Shown one piece after another: positions 24,596 to 31,283 of a stretch of DNA of 49,101 nt (within the stretch, counting starts at the first letter, position 1; each line of letters begins with the position of its first letter). The notes under the pieces are model-generated. The model saw only the letters and a program-made list of their open reading frames with translations, was not told where the DNA came from and made no database searches. The position numbers and the translations under genes were made by a program. The DNA is from CAZWSE01 sp964636575 (GTDB lineage: Bacteria > Pseudomonadota > Alphaproteobacteria > Rhodobacterales > Rhodobacteraceae). The DNA lies in assembly GCA_964636575.1 (NCBI GenBank), contig CAZWSE010000009.1, positions 1-49,101 of the forward strand. Direction: 5' to 3'.

Positions 24596-25558
24596 ATGCG
24601 CGCCTTTCATATTGCCGCTGAGGGTCAAACCCCCGATCTGATCGACATTGCCCCCCCCAAGCCTGCGCCTCATGAGGTTCTGGTTGATATCAAAGCCTGC
24701 GGTTTGAACTTTGCCGATCTGTTGATGGTCAAGGGCACCTATCAAGACACCCCGCCTGCCCCTTTTACGCTGGGCATGGAAGTCGCGGGCGTTGTCACCG
24801 GTCTCGGCGCTGACGTGACCCGGTTCGCCCTTGGCGACCATATCGCTATCTTTGGCGGTCAAGGTGGCTTGGCCGACCAAGGGTGCTTTGACGCGGCCCG
24901 CGCGCTTCGGATTCCCAACGACATGCCTTTCACCGACGCAGCCGCCCTGCAAATTGCCTATGGCACCAGCCATATGGCCTTGGACTATCGCGCCAACCTG
25001 AAGGCAGGTGAAACATTGGTCGTGTTGGGCGCTGCTGGCGGTGTCGGCCTGACTGCCGTCGAGATTGGCAAGCTGATGGGTGCGCGTGTGATTGCTGTGG
25101 CTCGTGGTGCCGACAAACTGGCTGTGGCCAAGGCCGCCGGTGCAGATCATCTGATTGACACCGACACCTGCCCCGATCTGCGTGTTGCCTTGAAAGAGCT
25201 TGGTGGCGTTGATGTGGTCTATGACCCTATTGGCGGCGATGCGTTCAAAGCTGCCTTTCGCGCTTGTAACCCCGAGGCCCGTATTCTGGTGATCGGGTTT
25301 GCCTCTGGTGATGTGCCGCAGGTGCCGGCCAATCATCTGCTGGTCAAGAACATTACCCTGCTCGGGTTCTATTGGGGCGGGTATATGGGTTTTAACCCCA
25401 AGGCCCTGACGGGAAGCCTTGAGACACTGTTCGATTGGTATGCCAAGGGCAAGATCAAGCCCCATGTCAGCAATATTCTGGCCTTGGAGGATGTGACCGA
25501 AGGGTTGGAGCTTTTGCGGTTGCGCAAATCCACCGGCAAAGTGGTCATCACCCCCTAG
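24596..25558 (+). CDS. NADPH:quinone oxidoreductase-family protein
   Basis: A 320-residue zinc-free medium-chain dehydrogenase/reductase. The N-terminal GroES-like domain has KACGLNFADLLMVKGTY, and the Rossmann domain has the cofactor motif LGAAGGVG (about 144-151). Absence of the structural-zinc Cys cluster places it in the quinone oxidoreductase (QOR) branch, which reduces quinones or enones with NADPH; DUF/acrylyl-CoA-reductase relatives are an alternative. Length is typical (about 325). CGGAG lies 10 bases before the ATG. It overlaps the end of the LysR gene by 4 bases, convergently. Confidence 0.87.
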   Translation: MRAFHIAAEGQTPDLIDIAPPKPAPHEVLVDIKACGLNFADLLMVKGTYQDTPPAPFTLGMEVAGVVTGLGADVTRFALGDHIAIFGGQGGLADQGCFDAARALRIPNDMPFTDAAALQIAYGTSHMALDYRANLKAGETLVVLGAAGGVGLTAVEIGKLMGARVIAVARGADKLAVAKAAGADHLIDTDTCPDLRVALKELGGVDVVYDPIGGDAFKAAFRACNPEARILVIGFASGDVPQVPANHLLVKNITLLGFYWGGYMGFNPKALTGSLETLFDWYAKGKIKPHVSNILALEDVTEGLELLRLRKSTGKVVITP

Positions 25559-26436
25559 GCGCTGCGTTTAAGCCCCTCTGTGGTGGACCATTCCGACCGG
25601 TAGGCGGTGGTGATCATCTCGCTCAGCGCGGCTAAGGCCACATCATCGCGCCGTTGCACGTAGTAGATGATTTGCGTGGTGCCAGGATCGGGCAGCTTGC
25701 CGTCATGCTCAATGGGGCCTGTCTGGCGCGGGTAGACGCCTTGGATCGCCGCGTGCACGGCCAGATCAGCGCCGACGACGGCCTCAACCGCGTTATCAAG
25801 ATCCGAATCGACGACCATGTTCCAATCCATTTCCGCCTCATTGAGCCGGTGCAGCACGTCAGAGCGGAAGATACAGTTCTTGCAAAAGGCGACAGGCAGC
25901 GGTTTTTGCTTCCACGCTTGCCCGCCTTCGGCCCCGATCCAGACAAGCGGCAAGCGCACAAGCACCTCGCCCCCCGGACCGGGTTGGTCTTCTGTGGTCA
26001 GGATCACATCGCAATCGCCGCGCGCGAACATATCGCGCAGGGATGTTGTGGGCGCCGAGATCAGTTTCATCTGCATGCGCGGGAAATCGAGTGCGAACTT
26101 GCGAAGCACCCGCGGGATATAAGGGTAGATAATGTCATGGGGCACGCCGAGCGTGATCGTGCCTTCGTATTCCTGCGAGGTCAGTTTGACGTAGATCTCA
26201 TCATTGAGCGCAAGGATACGGCGGGCATAGCTGAGCAATTGCTCCCCTTCAGCCGTCAGCGCAATGGTGCGCGCGGACCGGTCCAGCAATTGAACGTCCA
26301 TCACCTCTTCCAGCCGCTTGAGCTGCATCGACACCGCCGATTGCGTCAAATGCAGGAACCCTGCGGCCCGTGTAACCCCGCCCGTGTCAGCCACGGCCAC
26401 GAAGGAACGCAGTGTCGTGATATCCAGATTTCGCAT
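25555..26436 (-). CDS. LysR-family transcriptional regulator
   Basis: A 293-residue LysR regulator. The winged helix-turn-helix is at residues 5-65 (TLRSFVAVADTGGVTRAAGFL, HLTQSAVSMQLKRLEE), followed by a linker helix and the periplasmic-binding-like effector domain from about 90 (GTITLGVPHDIIYPYIPRVL). The effector is not evident. It is divergent from the DUF1127 gene across 126 bases containing a 7-base dyad, so it may control that gene and itself. Antisense to it a long open frame runs on into the DUF1127 gene; this is a shadow frame. The family call is firm. Confidence 0.92.
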   Translation of the reverse strand: MRNLDITTLRSFVAVADTGGVTRAAGFLHLTQSAVSMQLKRLEEVMDVQLLDRSARTIALTAEGEQLLSYARRILALNDEIYVKLTSQEYEGTITLGVPHDIIYPYIPRVLRKFALDFPRMQMKLISAPTTSLRDMFARGDCDVILTTEDQPGPGGEVLVRLPLVWIGAEGGQAWKQKPLPVAFCKNCIFRSDVLHRLNEAEMDWNMVVDSDLDNAVEAVVGADLAVHAAIQGVYPRQTGPIEHDGKLPDPGTTQIIYYVQRRDDVALAALSEMITTAYRSEWSTTEGLKRSA

Positions 26437-26480
26437 ACATCACCTTTGCTGATGGATTACATCATAAACATTCGTTTTCA

Positions 26481-26503
26481 ATATGGATCATACTTGTCCA
26501 TAT
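26481..26503. promoter_or_regulatory. Dyad in the LysR-DUF1127 intergenic region
   Basis: ATATGGA (26481-26487) and TCCATAT (26497-26503) form a perfect 7-base inverted repeat with a 9-base spacer. Position between a LysR gene and a divergent small gene and the half-site spacing fit a LysR-type operator. No direct evidence of binding can be read from sequence. Confidence 0.45.
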
Positions 26504-26562
26504 ACATCAAGAAATTTGATGAAACAGGCGAAACTGATCGCCAAACACGAAAGGACCAGACC

Positions 26563-26769
26563 ATGACTGCAATTGATCGCACCTATGCCCGCCCCGCACG
26601 GACCTCGGTTCTGAAAACACTCAAGGCCGTTTACGATACATGGCAACAGCGCCAAGCGTTGAAGTCACTGGATGCAGCCGCATTGGAAGATATCGGCGTT
26701 TCCGCCCGCGCGGCGCAGTCCGAGGCTTCCAAGCCGATTTGGGATGTCCCACAAACTTGGCGCTGTTAG
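26563..26769 (+). CDS. Small DUF1127 (YjiS-like) protein
   Basis: A 68-residue basic protein with the DUF1127 core at residues 18-50: LKTLKAVYDTWQQRQALKSLDAAALEDIGVS. An Arg-rich DUF1127 protein in Rhodobacter sphaeroides (CcaF1) is an RNA-binding protein linked to stress sRNAs, and others affect phosphate and carbon metabolism; this copy has fewer Arg. The start is set by AAAGGA ten bases upstream and by the DUF1127 length. It is divergent from a LysR gene. Its 3' untranslated region carries a long, perfect hairpin, which recalls the sRNA-producing 3' ends of DUF1127 genes. Confidence 0.85.
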   Translation: MTAIDRTYARPARTSVLKTLKAVYDTWQQRQALKSLDAAALEDIGVSARAAQSEASKPIWDVPQTWRC

Positions 26770-26777
26770 GCCACAAT

Positions 26778-26838
26778 CGGTCAGGAAGTGACGTTTCGTT
26801 AAACATATTTGCGAAACACAGTTATTCCTGACCGTTTT
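26778..26838 (+). terminator. Long two-part hairpin in the 3' region of the DUF1127 gene
   Basis: Outer arms CGGTCAGGAA (26778-26787) and TTCCTGACCG (26825-26834) are perfectly complementary; inner arms GTTTCG (26793-26798) and CGAAAC (26812-26817) add six pairs around an AT-rich loop, separated by an internal loop. TTTT follows. It begins 8 bases after the stop codon. It would terminate transcription and is longer than a plain terminator, so it may also be the 3' structure of an sRNA. Confidence 0.75.
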
Positions 26839-26933
26839 CCCTTGAATAGAACGGCTTTGACCCCAATATTGTGCGCAATAGGACCGTCGGCGTGCTGTCG
26901 ACGTACTGCATCTGCGACTAATTGGAGGTTTCA

Positions 26934-27719
26934 ATGGCAGAACTAAACACAATCCGGACCACAAGTGGCGTCGGAACAGCGGCGGCCCAAATCGACGCTG
27001 GGCTGCGCGCCCACATGAACAAAGTCTATGGCACGATGTCCATCGGCATGCTGATCACAGCATTGGCCGCTTGGGCGATTGCGGGCCTTGCGACAACAAA
27101 TGACCCTGCACAGGCGACGACCGCCTTGGCAAACGGCACATTCCTGACAGGCTTGGGCACTGCGATTTACATGTCGCCCCTGCGCTGGGTGATCATGCTC
27201 GCCCCGCTGGCCTTTGTCTTCTTCGGCTGGGGCACCCTGCTGCGCCGCGCCAATGCAGCCACAGTTCAACTGGCCTTCTTCGCCTTTGCGGCGCTGATCG
27301 GTTTGTCCATGAGCTCCATCTTCTTGGTGTTCACCGACTATTCCATCGTGCAGACCTTCCTTGTCACCGCCATCGCCTTCGCCGGTTTGAGCCTTTACGG
27401 CTACACCACAAAGCGTGATCTGAGCGGCATGGGCACCTTCTTGATGATGGGTGTTATTGGTCTGCTGGTTGCAATGGTGATCAACCTGTTCCTGCAGTCT
27501 GGCCCGATGATGATGGCGATCTCTGCCATCGGTGTGTTGATCTTTGCCGGTCTGACCGCGTTCCACACGCAGGAAATCAAGAACACCTACGTCGCGCATG
27601 CGTCGCATGGCGATCAGGAGTGGCTGGACAAAGCAGCATCCGACGGTGCGCTGAGCCTCTACATCAGCTTCCTGAACATGTTCCAGTTCCTGCTGATGTT
27701 CATGGGTCAAGGCGAGTAA
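26934..27719 (+). CDS. Bax inhibitor-1/YccA-family membrane protein
   Basis: A 261-residue inner-membrane protein with seven hydrophobic segments after a polar N-terminus (MAELNTIRTTSGVGTAA). The family has a conserved Asp-rich C-terminal end; here SDGALSLYISFLNMFQFLLMFMG supplies the usual LSLYLDFINLFLXLL-like last helix. Members (BI-1, YccA, YbhL) modulate calcium leak or FtsH proteolysis. The start at 26934 follows TTGGAGGT, six bases upstream. It is a stand-alone gene, ending at a bidirectional terminator. Length fits the family (about 230-260). Confidence 0.92.
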   Translation: MAELNTIRTTSGVGTAAAQIDAGLRAHMNKVYGTMSIGMLITALAAWAIAGLATTNDPAQATTALANGTFLTGLGTAIYMSPLRWVIMLAPLAFVFFGWGTLLRRANAATVQLAFFAFAALIGLSMSSIFLVFTDYSIVQTFLVTAIAFAGLSLYGYTTKRDLSGMGTFLMMGVIGLLVAMVINLFLQSGPMMMAISAIGVLIFAGLTAFHTQEIKNTYVAHASHGDQEWLDKAASDGALSLYISFLNMFQFLLMFMGQGE

Positions 27720-27763
27720 TACAGGTCCAAGGATGGGTCACGACCCATCCTACCCGATCTTTC

Positions 27764-27795
27764 AAGGGCCGGCCTTTCGGGGCTGGCCCTTTTCT
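27764..27795. terminator. Bidirectional terminator after the BI-1 gene
   Basis: AAGGGCCGGCC (27764-27774) pairs with GGCTGGCCCTT (27782-27792) with one G-U, followed by TT and TTCT. It serves the BI-1 gene and, read backwards, the convergent IMPACT-domain gene. A second GC-rich dyad (GGATGGGTC at 27731-27739 and GACCCATCC at 27742-27750), with an almost absent loop, lies just before it. Confidence 0.8.
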
Positions 27796-27804
27796 ATTGC
27801 AGGC

Positions 27805-28170
27805 CTAGTCCGGCCCCTTGTGTCCGATCTCGGTCAGGTAAATCCGCACCGCATCTTGCACATGCCGGAACCTGTCCCCGCCCAGATGCTTGCCCCCGTA
27901 CCACCGCGTCACCACGATCAGATGGTCTTTCAGCTGCGCCCGTTCCAGCATCCGCACAATCACCATGCCTGCCCCGGATTCTCCGTCATCGTTTTTGAGC
28001 GGGGCCACATCCGTCAACAGCGCCCAAGTGTGATGGGTCGCCTTGGCAAAGCGTTTGGAGGCGTTGAGCGATTTGACCAGTGCTTTCGCCTCGGACTCGG
28101 ACCCGCAGGGCGCGCCTGAGACGGCGTAGACGGACCCGCGGTCTTTGATGATTTTGTCAAACGTGCGCAT
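27805..28170 (-). CDS. IMPACT/YigZ N-terminal domain protein
   Basis: A 121-residue protein consisting of one IMPACT (UPF0029) domain. The signature is DDGESGAGMVIVRMLE at 62-77 and LIVVTRWYGGKHLGG at 84-98. Full-length YigZ proteins are about 200 residues and carry a second, ferredoxin-like DUF1949 domain that is missing here; stand-alone versions occur. Eukaryotic IMPACT regulates GCN2; the bacterial role is not known (YigZ has been linked to peptidase or ribosome-related activity). No Shine-Dalgarno is visible ahead of the ATG at 28170, so the start is less certain. Confidence 0.82.
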   Translation of the reverse strand: MRTFDKIIKDRGSVYAVSGAPCGSESEAKALVKSLNASKRFAKATHHTWALLTDVAPLKNDDGESGAGMVIVRMLERAQLKDHLIVVTRWYGGKHLGGDRFRHVQDAVRIYLTEIGHKGPD

Positions 28171-28236
28171 GGATCAACGGCCTAGTACGCTGAAGCCCTC
28201 AGTGCAATAATGCCTGTCATCTGAAGGAGCGCGCAT

Positions 28237-28917
28237 ATGATCCCTTTTGGCCCTGAGATTTGGACGGTGGATGGCCCAGAGGTCAGTTTTGCAGGCTTTG
28301 CCTATCCGACCCGTATGACCGTTGTGAGGTTGCAGGGGGGTGCGCTGTGGGTCTGGTCGCCGATTGCTTTGACTGCTGATATCACCGCCGCTTTGGAGGC
28401 CCTTGGCCCCGTCGCCCATATCGTTGCCCCGAACCATTTGCATCATCTGGCCTTGTCAGACTGGCAAGCCGCCTACCCAGACGCGCTGGTCCATGCGGCC
28501 CCGAAGCTGGCGGACAAGCGATCTGACATACGTTTTGCAACGACACTTGGGGATGCGCCCCATGACGCTTGGGTGGATGAGATTGATCAAGTGATTGTAC
28601 GCGGAAATCTGATCACCACGGAAGTCGTGTTTTTTCATAAAGCCAGCGGCACTGTCATTTTCACGGACCTGATCCAGCAGTTTCCACGCGGGTTTCATAG
28701 CGGTTGGCGGGCTGTCGTGGCGCGGCTTGATCTGATGGTGAATGACAGACCCACAGTGCCGCGTAAATTCCGCGCGGCTTTTATAGGTCGCAAGGCGGCG
28801 CGAGAGGCTTTGCACAGGATTAAGGACTGGCCTGCCGAGCGGGTGATCATGGCCCATGGCCCCACGGTGACAAGGGACGCCAAGGGGTTGATAGAACGGG
28901 CGTTTGACTGGCTGTGA
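28237..28917 (+). CDS. DUF4336-domain protein
   Basis: A 226-residue soluble protein of the DUF4336 family, which has a metallo-beta-lactamase-like outline. Landmarks are VAPNHLHHLALSDW at about 63-76 and VIFTDLIQQFP at about 136-146, corresponding to the family's His motif and Asp; the C-terminus has VIMAHGP. No enzyme activity is established for the family. AAGGAG precedes the ATG by about 8 bases. It stands alone and is followed by a strong bidirectional terminator shared with rpmG. Confidence 0.82.
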   Translation: MIPFGPEIWTVDGPEVSFAGFAYPTRMTVVRLQGGALWVWSPIALTADITAALEALGPVAHIVAPNHLHHLALSDWQAAYPDALVHAAPKLADKRSDIRFATTLGDAPHDAWVDEIDQVIVRGNLITTEVVFFHKASGTVIFTDLIQQFPRGFHSGWRAVVARLDLMVNDRPTVPRKFRAAFIGRKAAREALHRIKDWPAERVIMAHGPTVTRDAKGLIERAFDWL

Positions 28918-28937
28918 ATTGGCGTTCAAACACGAAA

Positions 28938-28966
28938 AAAGCCGCCTCCCCGAAGGGTGCGGCTTT
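28938..28966. terminator. Bidirectional terminator between the DUF4336 gene and rpmG
   Basis: AAAGCCGC (28938-28945) pairs with GCGGCTTT (28959-28966), with an inner CCC/GGG stem around a CGAA loop. A-tracts on the left and T-tract on the right give terminator tails in both directions for two convergent genes. Confidence 0.88.
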
Positions 28967-29001
28967 CAGCATTTTGTCGTCAGTTAAGAAGCGATCAAGG
29001 G

Positions 29002-29169
29002 TTACTTGATTTTGCCTTCTTTGTATTCGACATGCTTGCGCACAACCGGGTCATATTTGCGCACGACCATCTTTTCGGTCATCGTGCGTGCGTTTTTCTT
29101 GGTCACATAGAAGTGGCCGGTTCCCGCGGTTGAGTTCAGGCGGATTTTGATTGTGGTTGGCTTCGCCAT
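29002..29169 (-). CDS. rpmG: 50S ribosomal protein L33
   Basis: A 55-residue ribosomal protein of the large subunit: MAKPTTIKIRLNSTAGTGHF then YVTKKNARTMTEKMVVRKYDP is the alphaproteobacterial L33. It lacks the zinc-binding CxxC pairs, so it is the zinc-free (C-minus) form. A longer open frame to 29343 is not used: GGAGAC lies 4-9 bases before the ATG at 29169, and 55 residues is the family length. It is a single-gene unit between rnpB and a convergent DUF4336 gene. Confidence 0.97.
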   Translation of the reverse strand: MAKPTTIKIRLNSTAGTGHFYVTKKNARTMTEKMVVRKYDPVVRKHVEYKEGKIK

Positions 29170-29289
29170 GATGTGTCTCCTGAAACGGGCGCACCAAGAG
29201 AGGGGCCGCGTTGAATTCTTGAACCTGCGTTCTAGCCAAGCGCTGACCTGAGTCAACCTCTTAATCGCCCCAATCGAGGCAAAAGAAAT

Positions 29290-29710
29290 GCGCGGAGAGC
29301 CTATAAGCCGGATTCTGTCCTGCCTTGGGTTGCCCCGAGGCATGGATGATCATTCCTCTGAACCCTGGATTGCTCCAAGGCCTCTAGCTGCCAACCCGAC
29401 CTTCCAAGGCAGAAGCCACCTGTCGCGGTATCGGTTGCCCGACCTGCCGACGTGAAGGTCCTATTTGGCATTGCTCCCGGTGGGGCTTGCCGTGCCGCTT
29501 GCGTTGCCGCTTGCGCGGTGGGCTCTTACCCCACCGTTTCACCCTGACTAAACGTCCGCCGAAGCGGGCGTAAAGCGGTTTCATTTCTGTGGCGCTGTCC
29601 GTCGGGTTGCCCCGCCCGGGTGTTACCCGGCACCGTATCTTCTGGGAGTCCGGACTTTCCTCGGGGGTTCGGTTGCCCGTTCCCCCGCGATCATCCAGCT
29701 CTCCGCGCGC
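29290..29710 (-). ncRNA. rnpB: RNase P RNA (class A)
   Basis: The catalytic RNA of ribonuclease P, about 420 nt. Read on the minus strand it begins GCGCGCGGAGAGCTGG, contains the universal GAGGAAAGTCCGGACT stretch (about 29651-29666) and ends with GAATCCGGCTTATAGGCTC followed by TCCGCGC; the two ends pair as helix P1. Several short frames inside it on both strands are chance. Downstream it is followed by a T-rich stretch. The gene lies between rpmG and the amidase gene, on the same strand as both. Confidence 0.97.
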
Positions 29711-29765
29711 GGCTGGGATGCGCTTTATTGGGCGGCCCGTCAATGGGGTTGAGATGTTGGTATGT

Positions 29766-29787
29766 GAGTATTTGCCAAAGGGTAAAG
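29766..29787 (-). repeat. Bipartite post-stop motif, copy 5 (after the amidase gene)
   Basis: On the minus strand: CTTTACCCTTT, then GGC, then AAATACTC. It starts three bases after the amidase stop codon and lies about 55 bases before the start of rnpB, which is on the same strand. Confidence 0.88.
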
Positions 29788-29790
29788 GGG

Positions 29791-30456
29791 TTATGTTTGC
29801 TTTGCTGTATGCCCCAGTGGTGTGAAATCATCCCCGTTGAGCGGCCCTGTGGCCCATGGCCGGAACCTGAGCCGCACCGCTTGCAGCAGCGTTTCATCGT
29901 CCAGATCAGCGCTGTACCCCCATGCTATGGCCAACTGCCGGAAGTCTGTTTGGGTCGCATCTTGTGGCCCTGCACCCCGCCCCCGCGCCGCTGCTAGGCC
30001 TTGTCGTTCGAGCCGTTCCCAATCGAAGTGCGCGCCAGGGTCGGATTTGCGGGTTGGTGCCATGTCCGAGTGTCCTATGACCCCTGTTCTGCTTATGGAC
30101 CAGCGGTTCAGGATGTCTTTGAGCAGCCCCTCAAGGCTGTTCATTTGCGCTGCCGCAAAGGGGTGGCTGCCGCCGTTATCAAGCTCTATCCCGATGGAGC
30201 GTGAATTGATGTCATCCAACCCGCCCCAAGAACCCGCCCCTGCGTGCCATGCCCTTTGGTCTTCGCCCACCAATCGCAGGATCTGCCCGTACCGGCTGAT
30301 AAGGTAGTGCGCTGAAACCTCGGCCTGCGGGTCGCACAGCCGGTCGCGCGCGGCGTCGCAGCTTTGCATGGCCGTGTAGTGCAGCACCACAAGCGAAGGC
30401 GTCAGCCCGTCCTTGCGCGGCCCGAAGTTGGGCGAGGGGTGATCTGTGATCTGCAT
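29791..30456 (-). CDS. N-acetylmuramoyl-L-alanine amidase (AmpD-like)
   Basis: A 221-residue amidase_2 enzyme that cleaves the muramic acid-peptide bond. Zinc ligands are His26 in VVLHYTAM, and His and Asp in the downstream GHSDMAPTRKSDPGAHFDW; WHAGAGSWGG and IGIELDNGG are conserved. It has no signal peptide, so it is likely the cytoplasmic AmpD-type that recycles anhydro-muropeptides. Residues 150-205 form a C-terminal extension (after HFDW) that may be a peptidoglycan-binding-like helical region. Upstream lies a lipoprotein gene on the same strand; a bipartite motif and rnpB follow. Confidence 0.9.
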   Translation of the reverse strand: MQITDHPSPNFGPRKDGLTPSLVVLHYTAMQSCDAARDRLCDPQAEVSAHYLISRYGQILRLVGEDQRAWHAGAGSWGGLDDINSRSIGIELDNGGSHPFAAAQMNSLEGLLKDILNRWSISRTGVIGHSDMAPTRKSDPGAHFDWERLERQGLAAARGRGAGPQDATQTDFRQLAIAWGYSADLDDETLLQAVRLRFRPWATGPLNGDDFTPLGHTAKQT

Positions 30457-30474
30457 CCCCTATAGCCGACGTGT

Positions 30475-31239
30475 TTATTCGATAGCCGTGGGAACAGCCA
30501 CTGGTGTCGGTGCCCCACCGACCGCGTTGCGGTAGGGTGCAGGGTTCCAGCTGCATGCGTATCCGTCGCCGTCTGGATCAAGTCCGAGCCGGTCGCGTTC
30601 CGGGCCGCCGCGCGACAGGAATTCGATCTGTGCCCGATCGCCGGAGGGGTATTTGGCGCAATTACGATCAAACTTTGCTTGCCCGTTGAAGCCCGACCGT
30701 TTGTACCGCGACTGGCCCACTGGATGTGATGTGCTGAGCGCATAGTTCACAATATTGGGGCCTGCGTTTCCTGTGCGTGTCGGCACTTCTGTGGGTTGCA
30801 CCACTTCAAGTTGGGCACGGTTTTGCGCAATCCGGCTGGCGTCGCTTTGGATGCTTTCGCGTTGGCTGACCGCGTCAAAGTTGTTCTCATCCGAAATGCC
30901 AACAGGCGAGGCAGCACGTTGGTTGTTCGGGTCGCCAACTGTCGGGGCGGCAGCAGCGGCGGCACTTTGTGTGGTGGCAGTGTTGGTCGAGCTGCGCTGT
31001 GTGGCCAGCGTATCAATTGGCGTTGTGGTCACAGGTGCGGCCTCGGACGGGGGCAGAACTGTGACCGGTCCTGTTTGCGGTTGGGCCTGTCCGCTGAGTG
31101 CTGCTTCGCGGGCACGCGCAGCTGACGGGCTGTCAAATCCAACCCCGGCCCCGCTGTCGGGCACCGCTGGCTGACAGGCCGCAAGGGCCGCAACCCCAAG
31201 GGAGAAAACTATGGCACGCATATTCGAAATCCTGCTCAT
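30475..31239 (-). CDS. Lipoprotein with C-terminal excalibur-like domain
   Basis: A 254-residue lipoprotein. The signal peptide ends in the lipobox LAAC (Cys at about 22), and a long low-complexity region rich in Thr, Ala, Ser and Gln follows. The C-terminal 65 residues contain NGQAKFDRNCAKYPSG and LGLDPDGDGYACSWN, a DxDxDGxxC calcium-loop-like motif of the excalibur type, found in secreted nucleases and wall proteins. A longer frame to 31368 overlaps gatA; the ATG at 31239 has AGGGG upstream and gives MSRISNMRAIVF. It follows gatA by 44 bases. Its function is unknown; attachment to the outer or inner membrane is expected. Confidence 0.8.
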   Translation of the reverse strand: MSRISNMRAIVFSLGVAALAACQPAVPDSGAGVGFDSPSAARAREAALSGQAQPQTGPVTVLPPSEAAPVTTTPIDTLATQRSSTNTATTQSAAAAAAPTVGDPNNQRAASPVGISDENNFDAVSQRESIQSDASRIAQNRAQLEVVQPTEVPTRTGNAGPNIVNYALSTSHPVGQSRYKRSGFNGQAKFDRNCAKYPSGDRAQIEFLSRGGPERDRLGLDPDGDGYACSWNPAPYRNAVGGAPTPVAVPTAIE

Positions 31240-31283
31240 ATCGCCCCTATTTGCAGGGGCTGTTTTGGTTTCTAGGCTCGTTT

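Noticed and set aside
25654..26562. Long plus-strand frame antisense to the LysR gene that runs in frame into the DUF1127 gene
   Set aside because: The DUF1127 gene has its own Shine-Dalgarno and normal family length; the upstream part is merely the antisense of a real LysR gene.
29384..29825. Short frames on both strands in the rnpB region
   Set aside because: The region is the RNase P RNA, recognised by its conserved ends and core.
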